NCBI GenBank assembly: GCA_035654835.1
Contig: DASRVZ010000189.1
Coordinates: forward strand, 1-8,776
Direction: 5' to 3'
DNA length: 8,776 nucleotides
From: UBA4719 sp035654835
GTDB lineage: Bacteria > Actinomycetota > Actinomycetes > Actinomycetales > Dermatophilaceae
Shown here: positions 1-6,704 of the stretch, piece after piece
Layout of the letters: the number at the start of each line of letters is the position of its first letter
Position numbering within the stretch: the first letter of the stretch is position 1
Notes under the pieces: generated by a model
Databases searched by the model: none
Seen by the model: the letters and a program-made list of their open reading frames with translations, nothing else
Told to the model about the DNA's origin: nothing
Made by a program: the position numbers and the translations under genes

Positions 1-144
1 GGCCTCGTCTACCCCGTCTGGGCCATGATCGCCATGGCCGCCAGCGTCACCACCATCTTCGTCAACTCCCTTGGCGGCCGCCCCTCACTCCTCTTCGACG
101 CCATCACCAGCGTCGGACGACCAACCGTGCCCGAGCGTTCATGA
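1..144 (+). CDS. Heavy-metal P-type ATPase, C-terminal end (partial)
   Basis: Frame 1 is open from the window edge to TGA at 142-144, giving 47 residues. They include PVWAMIAMAASVTTIFVNS, a hydrophobic last transmembrane helix with the conserved N-S near its end, typical of the final segment of P1B-type (CopA/CtpA/CtpV-like) ATPases. A short hydrophilic tail rich in proline and arginine follows. Family members pump Cu(I) or other soft metal ions out of the cytoplasm using ATP. The phosphorylation site, CPC metal motif and N-terminal metal-binding domain lie outside the window, so metal specificity cannot be read here. The DUF305 and cupredoxin genes downstream favour copper. The gene ends tail-to-tail with the flavoprotein remnant, 26 bases apart. 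Confidence 0.75.
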   Translation, partial: GLVYPVWAMIAMAASVTTIFVNSLGGRPSLLFDAITSVGRPTVPERS

Positions 145-170
145 GGCACAGAAGCTGACCAGCCTGCCCA

Positions 171-788
171 CTACAGATCCAAGGCTTCGAGAGCGGTGAG
201 GTAGCTCTCGCTGTAGGTGGGGAACTGGGCGACCTGATCAAGGAGGGTGTCGAGGGGGATGCGCGCGCGGATGGCCATGGACGCCTGATGGATCCACTCC
301 CCGGCCTGAGGTGCGACTGCCCAGGCGCCGACGAGCACACGGCGGTCGGTGTCGGCGAGCAGCCCGAGGTGCCCGCGCGGGTTCCGCTCGTAGGTCCACG
401 GCCGGGCAATCGACGTCGCGAGGTCGACCTCCGCAGCGGTGGTGCGCAGACCCTGCTGGTTGGCCTGCGCCTGGGTCAGGCCTGCGGCGGTGATCTCGGG
501 GTCGGCGAACGCCACACGTGGGATACCGTCGTAGCTCGCGGTCCGCGGCCGGCCGAGGATGGCGTCCGCGACGATGCGGCCCTGGTACTTCGCGACATGG
601 GTGAACGGCATGATGGCGGTGACGTCCCCAATGGCCCAGATGCCGGCGGCGGCGCGGCAGTGCTCGTCGACGAGGATCTCGCCGTGCTCGCCGAGGCGCA
701 CGCCGGCGTCCTCGAGGCCGAGCCCGTCGGTGCGAGGCGTCCGGCCGGTAGCGAGGATGACGACATCGCCACTGACCTCGGGCCGCCG
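171..788 (-). pseudogene. 5'-truncated FAD-dependent pyridine nucleotide-disulphide oxidoreductase (MerA/Lpd-like)
   Basis: On the minus strand the frame reads from about 788 down to TAG at 171-173, about 205 codons. It contains the end of the NAD(P)-binding domain (GDVVILATGRTPRTDGLG, near 770-717), the second FAD motif (GIWAIGDVT) followed by KYQGRIVADAI, and a complete C-terminal dimerisation domain ending in FPTYSESYLTALEAL. Active members of this class are 450-480 residues. The N-terminal FAD GxGxxG motif and the redox CxxxxC pair are absent. The frame stays open further upstream, but family resemblance stops near 788 and no usable start codon is found; the first is an internal GTG at 699-701. 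Family members reduce metal ions or disulphides with NAD(P)H, and relatives often sit beside metal ATPases. This copy is probably inactive. Confidence 0.75.
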
Positions 789-965
789 ATGTTTACAAGG
801 TCGGTGGCCAATTCGTCGTACACCAACAGTCGGAAGGCACGGCCGCCTACCAAAACCCTCGGGAATTGCATCAGACGCGGGAGAAAGCCCAGGTCGCCTG
901 CTGAGGGCAGGTTCGGAATGCGTCGACCTCTCGGTCGTGGCACATGGCCTGAGCTGGTATCCACC

Positions 966-979
966 ACGGGTGATCCCGT
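966..979. promoter_or_regulatory. Short inverted repeat just upstream of the recombinase gene
   Basis: ACGGG at 966-970 and CCCGT at 975-979 form a perfect 5-bp inverted repeat with a 4-base spacer, ending three bases before the ATG at 983. The position would suit an operator for the HTH protein encoded in the module, or a small hairpin over the translation start. No clear -35/-10 pair or Shine-Dalgarno sequence is visible next to it. The repeat is short and could be chance. Confidence 0.2.
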
Positions 980-982
980 TTG

Positions 983-2146
983 ATGCATGATCATCCCTCT
1001 CGACGGGAGTGCTTGGAGGGCGGTTTGGGACGGGTCCATCTGGCCGGCGCAGCGCATCTGGAGCTGGTGGACGGGGTGGTGCAGCTGCGCCCGGAGGACG
1101 CCATGGTCGAAGCGATGCTGCGGGGCTGGCGGGCCCAGCAGACCGCCCGGGGGTTGCGCGAGGAGACGATGTTCGGGCGGGAGCAGCTGGTGCGCCGGTT
1201 CTTGGAGTTCACCAACGAGTACCCGTGGAGCTGGCTGCCGGGCCACGTCGAGGAGTTCACCGTGTCGCTGACCGGCGAGCGGCACCTGGCTTCGTCGACG
1301 ATCCGCAACTATCAGGTCGACCTGCGGCTGTTCAGCGAGTTCCTCATTGACGCCCGCTACGGGTGGGCGGCGGCGTGCGAGAAGACGTTCGGTCCGGGGA
1401 TGCATCCGGTGGCGATCTGCCACGAGTGGAACACGATCGCTCATCTCAACGACTACGAGGGCGACCCGGAGGCCCGCCCGTTCAGCCGCGAGGAGATGCA
1501 GCGGTTCTTGGACTACGCGGACGAGCAGGTCGATCGGGCGGTGCGGGCGGGACGGAAGGGGGCGTTGGCCGCGTACCGGGACGCCACGCTGTTCAAGGTC
1601 ATGTACGGGTGGGGCCTGCGGCGCACCGAGACCTCCAAGCTGGATGTGGTCGATTGGGGTCGCAACCCGGCGGCGGCCGAGTTCGGCCGGTTCGGGATGC
1701 TGCAGGTCCGCTACGGCAAGGCCAAGCGGGGTCAGCCGCCCCGGCGACGCAACGTCGCGTCGGTGATGCCGTGGGCGGTCGACGCGGTGGTCGACTACGT
1801 GGAGAACGTGCGGCCCCGCTTCGGTTGTGAGGATCATCCGGCGATGTGGGTGACCGAGCGCGGCGGCCGGTTGCGCCCGGCAGAGATCAACGCCCGGTTC
1901 GTCGCCTACCGCGACGCGCTGGGCATGCCCAAGGCGTTGGTGCCGCACTCGATCCGGCATTCCTATGTCAGCCATCTCACCGAGAACGGTCTCGACCGCC
2001 GCTTCATCCAATGCCAGGTAGGCCACGAGGCGGACCGCTCGACCGCGGTCTACACCCATGTCAGCTCGGACTTCATGAACACGGCGCTGCGCAAGGCGCT
2101 GGCCCCGGCCCTCGAGCCGCAGCCGGCCCACAGAGACGACAGCTAG
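983..2146 (+). CDS. Tyrosine recombinase/integrase (387 aa, all catalytic residues present)
   Basis: Member of the phage-integrase/XerD superfamily, which cuts and rejoins DNA through a 3'-phosphotyrosine intermediate. Counting from ATG 983, an N-terminal SAM-like core-binding domain spans about residues 42-128 and the catalytic domain about 165-365. The catalytic set is visible: Arg213 in GLRRTE, a lysine in the beta-hairpin YGKAKRG (Lys246), His322 and Arg325 in HSIRHSY, His348 in VGHE, and nucleophile Tyr357 in STAVYTHV. The segment between the two domains (CHEWNTIAHLNDYEG) is longer than in XerC/D. The start is uncertain: ATG 983 has no good ribosome site, and starts up to ATG 1103 would leave both domains nearly intact. 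It is the first gene of a compact module; its stop overlaps the ribosome site of the next gene. It probably mobilises the module or its carrier; specificity is unknown. Confidence 0.9.
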   Translation: MHDHPSRRECLEGGLGRVHLAGAAHLELVDGVVQLRPEDAMVEAMLRGWRAQQTARGLREETMFGREQLVRRFLEFTNEYPWSWLPGHVEEFTVSLTGERHLASSTIRNYQVDLRLFSEFLIDARYGWAAACEKTFGPGMHPVAICHEWNTIAHLNDYEGDPEARPFSREEMQRFLDYADEQVDRAVRAGRKGALAAYRDATLFKVMYGWGLRRTETSKLDVVDWGRNPAAAEFGRFGMLQVRYGKAKRGQPPRRRNVASVMPWAVDAVVDYVENVRPRFGCEDHPAMWVTERGGRLRPAEINARFVAYRDALGMPKALVPHSIRHSYVSHLTENGLDRRFIQCQVGHEADRSTAVYTHVSSDFMNTALRKALAPALEPQPAHRDDS

Positions 2147-2150
2147 GAGG
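2145..2150 (+). promoter_or_regulatory. Shine-Dalgarno of the HTH gene, overlapping the recombinase stop codon
   Basis: A perfect AGGAGG lies 8 bases before ATG 2159 and shares its first two bases with the TAG stop (2144-2146) of the recombinase gene. This fixes the start of the HTH gene and indicates one transcript with efficient reinitiation between the two genes. Confidence 0.75.
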
Positions 2151-2158
2151 GATCGTCG

Positions 2159-2476
2159 ATGAACCAACGACTGGACTACCGGTGGAGGTTGCGCCAGGTG
2201 ATGGCCGGCCGGGAGATGTTCGCCACCACCGACCTGCTCGCCCCGCTCGCGCAGCGGGGCATCCGGCTGTCCTCCAGCCAGGTGTATCGGCTGGTGGTCG
2301 AACGCCCCGAACGACTCAGCCTGAAGATCCTGATGGCGTTGTTGGACATCTTGGACTGCACCATGGACGACCTGATCGAACCGGTCGCCGCGGCCCAGCC
2401 GGCGACCAAGACCAAGACGGCTGACGGCCAGGCGAGCATTGGTGCGCTGCGCCCGAAGCGGGCCCGGATCACGTGA
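2159..2476 (+). CDS. Small Xre/Cro-type helix-turn-helix protein (105 aa)
   Basis: A helix-turn-helix of the Cro/C1 type is read across about residues 7-75: an opening helix (WRLRQVMAGREM), then LLAPLAQRGI, the recognition-helix region LSSSQVYRLVVERPERLSL, and the closing KILMALLDILDCTMDDLIEP, a very characteristic end for this family. The tail (about 76-105) is basic and low in complexity (AAAQPATKTKT, PKRARIT). The consensus ribosome site fixes the start, and the stop forms a GTGA overlap with a GTG at 2473 that probably was the native start of the next gene. The likely role is repressor of the module, or a DNA-bending/directionality partner (excisionase-like) of the recombinase. The position between two recombinase-fold genes is the main argument for that; no substrate site is shown. 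Confidence 0.8.
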   Translation: MNQRLDYRWRLRQVMAGREMFATTDLLAPLAQRGIRLSSSQVYRLVVERPERLSLKILMALLDILDCTMDDLIEPVAAAQPATKTKTADGQASIGALRPKRARIT

Positions 2477-2492
2477 GCGCATCAGACCCGCT

Positions 2493-2506
2493 CCTCGATC
2501 CTCGAT
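2493..2506 (+). repeat. 7-bp tandem duplication (CCTCGAT x2) that shifts the reading frame
   Basis: CCTCGAT occurs twice head to tail, at 2493-2499 and 2500-2506. From GTG 2473 the frame reads VSASDPLLD and then leaves the long downstream frame. With one 7-bp unit removed the same start continues as SASDPLLDPLDVVTAAVV into the long protein, giving an unbroken 809-residue product. The added unit is therefore best read as a slippage or duplication frameshift, or an assembly artefact. Confidence 0.75.
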
Positions 2507-2515
2507 CCGCTCGAT

Positions 2516-4909
2516 GTGGTCACCGCGGCGGTCGTCGCGGCCGACCCCGGCGTGGCCGGGGAGACGGTGCGCCTGGTCGTCGAACACGTCGGCGGGGGGC
2601 GAGCCAAACGTCGCCGCCTGGCCGCCGCGGTGATCGACGACCCGTCCGTGCTGCGCGCCGGGCGGTCGCCAGCTCCCAGAGTGGTTGGGGATCTGCTGCT
2701 GGGGTTGCGAGCGGCGGGAGCGACGGGGATCTCCCCGCCGCGCTGCGCGGGATGCGACCGCGAGATCACCTCGCTGCAGCGCCGCGGTGACCACTGGTAT
2801 TGCTCGCCGTGCTTCGTCCACCCGCAGGTCTGCGCCGCCTGCGGTCACGAGCGGCAGGTCGCGTTCCGGGACCGGCACGGCCGACCACGCTGCGGCCAAT
2901 GCCCCGATCACGACACCCGTGACCCCGTCGCGGTGCTGGTCGAGATCGTCACCTCGATCGACCCCGACCTGACCGCGGAGGCTGCGGCGACGGCGATCAC
3001 CGCGATCACCACCAAGGCGGCTCACCTCCACAAGCTGGTCTGGGTTCTGGACGAGACCCCCGGACTGCTCACCGGCGAAGGTGCCCACGCCCCGTTCCCG
3101 ATGGTGCTGCGGCTGATCGACTCGCTGTGCGAGGCCGGCGCCACCGTCATACGCCGACCGGCCTGCCCACGCTGCGGGCGAGTGGTCACGTTGAGCAAAC
3201 AGGCCGACGGTCTGCGGATCTGCCGGAACTGCTACGCCCGGGCCCATGCCGTGACTTGCTCCCGCTGCGGCGCCGTCCGTGAGCCGGCCGCACGCGACAC
3301 CCAAGGGCGGGCGCTGTGTCCGTTCTGTCTGATCAACGACCCGACCAACCGCGAGGAATGCGTCCGCTGCGGGCGTCGCCGGCGGGTCGGTCAACGCAGC
3401 GCCGACGGCCCGATCTGCCCAACCTGCGTCCCCAAACAGACCTCGACGTGCAGCATCTGTGAACGAACCCGGCCCTGCAAGATCTCCAAGATCACCGGGC
3501 GACCGTGGTGCGCCAACTGCTCGCACTCCTGGGCGACCTGCTCGGGCTGCGGAACCCTGGCACCAGTGCGCACCGGCACCCGCACCGCGCCGCTGTGCGC
3601 CAACTGCACCCAGACCTCGACGGCGTGGAAGACCTGCCCGTCCTGCGGCGACACCGGGCGTCTTCTCGCCTCCATCTGCGGTCGCTGCCGGCTCCGCAGA
3701 CGCGCCGACCAGCTCCTCGGCGACACCGACGGCCACGTCCGCCCCGAACTGCAGGCGCTGCACCAGGCGTTGGTCGGCGTCGACCGACCGGCCACCGCGC
3801 TGAGCTGGTTGTCGCGCAGCACCGCCATCTCGGTGCTCGGTGAGCTCGCCGCCGGCACACGCCCGCTCACCCATGCCGCACTCGATCAGCTGCCGCCCAG
3901 CAAAACCATGAGCCATCTGCGCGCTGTGCTCGTCGCCACCCAGGCGCTGCCCGCCCGCGACGAGCACCTCACCCAGCTCGAAGCCTGGACCACCCACACC
4001 GTCGCTGCCCGTGGCGATCCCGACGACAAGCAGGTGCTGCACCACTACGCCGTCTGGCACGTGCTGCGACGGGTGCGCCAACGAACCCGCGACGCCCACA
4101 CCACCGCCAACCAGGCCGCCTTCGCCCGTGGCCACATCCACGCCGCCGCAGGGTTCCTGGACTGGCTCACTGCCCGCCAGCTCAGCCTTGCCACCTGCAC
4201 CCAGCTCGACCTCGACGGCTGGATGGCCGCCGCCACCAGCGGCCAGCGCGGCCGCACGGGACCCTTCATCCGATGGGCCAAGAAGCAGAAACTGACCCGC
4301 CTCGATTTCCCCGCCACCGCCTGGACCGGCCCAACCGGCGTTCTCGACACCGAGGGACGCTGGGAACAAGCCCGACGACTGCTCCACGACGACACCCTTG
4401 CGTCGGAGCATCGCCTCGCCGGGCTGCTCGTGCTGCTCTACGCCCAGCAGCCCGCCACGATCAGCCGGCTCACCATCGACGACATCGACGTCAACAGCGA
4501 CCACGTCGCGCTCCGCCTCGGCCGCGAACCCGTCGTCGTCCCCGAGCCGCTCGCTGACCTTGCTCGCCAACTCGTCGCCAACCGCCAAGGCCACGCCAAG
4601 ATCGGCGAGCACGGCAGTTCCCCGTGGCTGTTCCCCGGCGGCCGACCAGGTCACCCGATCAGCTCCTACCGCCTGACCGAGCGCCTCCGCCAGATCGGGC
4701 TCCAACCCAGCCAGGACCGCTCCACCGCGCTGTTCCAGCTCGCCAGCGAGCTCCCCGCCGCCCTCCTCGCCCGCCTGCTCGGCATCCACATCAGCGTCGC
4801 CGTCAAATGGCAACGAGCCTCCAGCGGCGACTGGACAAGCTACGCCGCCGAGGTGAGCCGCCGGGACGACCGGAAGGCTCCCGCGCCCGCTACACCGGGC
4901 CAGGCCTGA
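2516..4909 (+). CDS. Zinc-ribbon array protein with a catalytically dead tyrosine-recombinase domain (797 aa as annotated; about 809 aa if frame restored)
   Basis: From GTG 2516: a helical region (1-75), CxxC pairs starting at 77, 96, 106 and 126, a second helical region (about 148-215) resembling the first, then CxxC pairs at 217, 236, 248, 268, 282, 301, 312, 332, 342, 361, 374 and 388. That makes sixteen CxxC, enough for eight zinc ribbons. An integrase-type core-binding domain (about 530-600) and a tyrosine-recombinase fold (about 615-780) follow. In that fold the first catalytic Arg is missing (LLYAQQPATISRL), the HxxR His is missing (SQDRSTALF), and the Tyr position is Trp765 (VKWQRA). 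GTG 2516 has no ribosome site; the natural start is probably GTG 2473, overlapping the HTH stop, now separated by the 7-bp duplication. Inferred role: DNA-binding, targeting or regulatory partner of the active recombinase. The encoded fold is intact, but expression is doubtful. Confidence 0.8.
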   Translation: MVTAAVVAADPGVAGETVRLVVEHVGGGRAKRRRLAAAVIDDPSVLRAGRSPAPRVVGDLLLGLRAAGATGISPPRCAGCDREITSLQRRGDHWYCSPCFVHPQVCAACGHERQVAFRDRHGRPRCGQCPDHDTRDPVAVLVEIVTSIDPDLTAEAAATAITAITTKAAHLHKLVWVLDETPGLLTGEGAHAPFPMVLRLIDSLCEAGATVIRRPACPRCGRVVTLSKQADGLRICRNCYARAHAVTCSRCGAVREPAARDTQGRALCPFCLINDPTNREECVRCGRRRRVGQRSADGPICPTCVPKQTSTCSICERTRPCKISKITGRPWCANCSHSWATCSGCGTLAPVRTGTRTAPLCANCTQTSTAWKTCPSCGDTGRLLASICGRCRLRRRADQLLGDTDGHVRPELQALHQALVGVDRPATALSWLSRSTAISVLGELAAGTRPLTHAALDQLPPSKTMSHLRAVLVATQALPARDEHLTQLEAWTTHTVAARGDPDDKQVLHHYAVWHVLRRVRQRTRDAHTTANQAAFARGHIHAAAGFLDWLTARQLSLATCTQLDLDGWMAAATSGQRGRTGPFIRWAKKQKLTRLDFPATAWTGPTGVLDTEGRWEQARRLLHDDTLASEHRLAGLLVLLYAQQPATISRLTIDDIDVNSDHVALRLGREPVVVPEPLADLARQLVANRQGHAKIGEHGSSPWLFPGGRPGHPISSYRLTERLRQIGLQPSQDRSTALFQLASELPAALLARLLGIHISVAVKWQRASSGDWTSYAAEVSRRDDRKAPAPATPGQA

Positions 4910-4912
4910 ACC

Positions 4913-5137
4913 ATGACCGGCCGTCATCCCACCCCCAGCAGGCAGGCATTCCGACAGTTCCAATATCCGACTGTGCCGTTGCTGAGCCGCTGGCTGTTCG
5001 ACCACGGGCTTCCGGAGCTCGGAAGCCCGTGGGCCTTCGACGGGTATGGCGGCCGTTCCTTCACCAACGTGGTGCACACCGACCACCTTCATCTCGGGTT
5101 CGAACTACCGGCAGTTGCAGGACAGCCCACAACCTGA
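4913..5137 (+). pseudogene. C-terminal remnant, possibly of an M15/extensin-like peptidase
   Basis: The frame encodes 74 residues to TGA at 5135-5137. From about 4970 it has strong GC third-position bias and a protein-like sequence, PLLSRWLFDHGLPELGSPW, then GGRSFTNVVHTDHLHLGFE. The HxDHxHxGF pattern resembles the last zinc-ligand motif of M15-type carboxypeptidases and related cell-wall hydrolases (DHxHxGF). The preceding 20 residues look less coding, and ATG 4913 has no ribosome site, so I read this as the 3' end of a gene whose 5' part was lost when the recombinase module or another element arrived. It could also be a small hypothetical gene. The family call rests on one motif. Confidence 0.4.
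5002..5032. repeat. Perfect 13-bp inverted repeat, 5-base spacer
   Basis: CCACGGGCTTCCG at 5002-5014 is matched exactly by CGGAAGCCCGTGG at 5020-5032, with GAGCT between. It lies 92 bases after the stop of the large zinc-ribbon gene and inside the peptidase-like remnant. As RNA it makes a very stable hairpin and could terminate the module transcript, although no T-run follows. As DNA, two 13-bp arms around a short spacer resemble a tyrosine-recombinase core site. The sequence alone does not separate these readings. Confidence 0.6.
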
Positions 5138-5354
5138 ATCCCCCCGGCCAAGGAGAGCACAGCGCTTCTGTGGAGCAGCCCGCCTTCACCCTGAGACGCC
5201 GGCGCAGCCCACCACGTCGGGCGCGTACGCGGCCGCGCAATCGGGCAGCACCGACTGAGCCGCCGAATGTCTGGATGTAGAAGACGACTGCAGGACTGCG
5301 CTAACGTCTCCGCCGGCATGACGCCGAACGGGATCGCTGGCGGGAGGACTACGC
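5138..5354. other. Non-coding gap before the BlaI-like remnant
   Basis: Frames here are broken or low-complexity arginine/proline readings. I see no RNA gene, no convincing promoter and no clear BlaI-type operator. The only recognisable element is the purine-rich GGGAGGA at 5342-5348, which serves as the ribosome site for the downstream GTG 5355. Confidence 0.5.
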
Positions 5355-5579
5355 GTGCCACCGCGACTGTGCCGACGCCGATCATGGGCCCGCTTGGAAA
5401 GAGAGGGCACCGGGGTGCTGCTATGGCGCCAGGCTGACGAGAATCTCCATGTCTGCGATGTCGCAGCGCGTTGGAGCCCCATCGGACGTGCAGGATGGTG
5501 GATGACCCTGCTCGTCCGCGTCGAACAGATGGCGCCAACACAGGAGGCGGCCCTGCCCACCGTCCTGGCGGTGCGGTAG
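5355..5579 (+). pseudogene. Short, degenerate BlaI/MecI/CopY-type repressor (74 aa)
   Basis: GTG 5355 follows a strong ribosome site, GGGAGGA, with a 6-base spacer. Residues 13-54 look like the winged-helix part of BlaI/MecI/CopY regulators: LEREGTGVLLWRQADENLHV, then DVAARW and WMTLLVRVEQ. Family members are about 120-130 residues and usually have an AYTTVMTxxxRLxxKGL signature. Here that block is altered (GRAGWWMTLLVRVEQMA), and the wing and C-terminal dimerisation and cleavage half are missing; the frame stops at TAG 5577-5579. The next gene is an M56 protease, the usual partner of this family, which supports the call. It is probably non-functional, or at most a monomeric DNA-binding fragment. 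An in-frame deletion or an indel would explain it. Confidence 0.5.
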
Positions 5580-6473
5580 GTGCACGTCGCCCTGCTCACG
5601 GCCATCGCCGGCCTGCTGTCCTCATACCTCATCCGGGCACTCACCCTGCGGGGCAAAACGCCATGGCTCGTGGTCACAGGGCATCTCGCTGGACTTCTGC
5701 TCGCTTGGGCCGGGGTGCTCTCGGTCGTCGGCGTGATCGTCGCGCCCCAGTCCAACGTGCTCGCGGTCTGCGAGGTACTCCTCGCGTCGCTGCGTGGTGG
5801 TTCGGCTACCGTCCCAGGGCTCGCTGGACTACTCGTCTACGGTCTCTTGCCCGGCCGCGGGCTGTGGTCGGCGGCCACGGTGTACATGTCGGTACGGTCG
5901 GCGTACCGCGACTTTCGGCACCGAGGGATGCCCCGTGACGGTTATCTGGAGGTTCCCGATCTCGGCACCGTCGCGGTGACCGTGGGACTTCTACGACCCG
6001 CCGTGGCCGTTGACCCAGAGAGGTTCGGGAGGTTGAGCAGGAACCAGCGGGCGATCGTGCTGGCCCATGAGCGTGGGCACGTGCGCGGCTGGCATCCCCT
6101 CATCGACCTGCTCGTTCGCGCTCTCGCCTCGGGGCTCGCCCCGTGGCCCGGCGCGACTGTCGCCCACGACGAGGTTCGTCGGTACCTCGAGGCGGCAGCC
6201 GACGACCACGCCGCGCGCGTGGCGGACCGTCCGCGGGTCGCTCGCGCGATTGCGGCAGTGGCGGTCGGTCCTGCTCCGGTCGGCCTCGGCGCCTCAGGTT
6301 GGTCCTTATGGCGTGTCGAGCGCCTCCTCAGCGCGCCTCGCACCACCATCATTGGTAGTGCCACCGGAGCACTGAGCATTATCACCGCGGGCATCGTCGG
6401 TCTCCAAGGCTCGGCGCACGCGCTGGTCGGCTTCCACATCCTTCCGCTACTCGCACTCGCATGCCCGACCTGA
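5580..6473 (+). CDS. M56 family (BlaR1/MecR1-like) membrane zinc metalloprotease, 297 aa
   Basis: Hydrophobic segments at about residues 3-21, 30-56 and 78-104 precede a cytoplasmic protease part and a last hydrophobic segment near 256-276. The zinc motif HERGH is at 163-167 (VLAHERGHVRGWH), and EAAADDHAAR at 204-213 supplies the third ligand, Glu204, as in BlaR1/MecR1 and HtpX-like proteases. It lacks the C-terminal extracellular penicillin-binding sensor of true BlaR1, as is usual for short actinobacterial M56 proteins. Such proteases normally cut the paired BlaI-type repressor in response to a membrane or metal signal. GTG 5580 directly follows the TAG of the repressor remnant, implying translational coupling; no separate ribosome site is seen within 12 bases. 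With the repressor degenerate, this protease may have lost its usual substrate. Confidence 0.85.
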   Translation: MHVALLTAIAGLLSSYLIRALTLRGKTPWLVVTGHLAGLLLAWAGVLSVVGVIVAPQSNVLAVCEVLLASLRGGSATVPGLAGLLVYGLLPGRGLWSAATVYMSVRSAYRDFRHRGMPRDGYLEVPDLGTVAVTVGLLRPAVAVDPERFGRLSRNQRAIVLAHERGHVRGWHPLIDLLVRALASGLAPWPGATVAHDEVRRYLEAAADDHAARVADRPRVARAIAAVAVGPAPVGLGASGWSLWRVERLLSAPRTTIIGSATGALSIITAGIVGLQGSAHALVGFHILPLLALACPT

Positions 6474-6704
6474 CGCTGAGCGAGCTCCGCTCATCGCATT
6501 GGTAGCGAGGATGCTTGCCCCGCGCGGCTCGTCGATCATCTGATGGCGGCCGTTCAGACAAGGTCGCCGACGTCACCCCGGGTCTGGCGCCTACTGCAGC
6601 TCCGCCCAAATCTGCGCCGGCTTGTCGGAGCTCTTCCGATGCACGCACATCGCCGAGCCGCTCAGAGCCTTCCGGAGGGCCAGGTTGCATACCGCAGCTG
6701 GGGA
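6474..6704. other. Intergenic region between the M56 gene and the DUF6153-like gene
   Basis: About 230 bases without a credible gene: the readings here are short and lack coding-type third-position bias. No T-tailed terminator hairpin was found after the M56 stop. The region ends in the candidate promoter at 6685-6710. Confidence 0.5.

Noticed and set aside
288..983. Plus-strand 231-codon open frame across the flavoprotein remnant
   Set aside because: Antisense shadow of the minus-strand flavoprotein; composition and lack of motifs do not support a gene.
913..4954. TCGGAATGC (913-921) and its inverse GCATTCCGA (4946-4954) as terminal inverted repeats of the module
   Set aside because: A 9-bp match between two flanks of this size is close to chance expectation, and similarity does not extend beyond the core.
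476..5092. A 1538-codon open frame on the minus strand
   Set aside because: It runs antisense to three well-supported genes, has low-complexity Gly/Arg/Ala-rich composition and no recognisable domain. It is the usual by-product of GC-rich third positions on the opposite strand.
4624..5280. Plus-strand 218-codon frame bridging the large gene end and downstream gap
   Set aside because: Its first half is an out-of-frame Pro/Arg-rich reading of the recombinase-like domain, and the second half has no motif.
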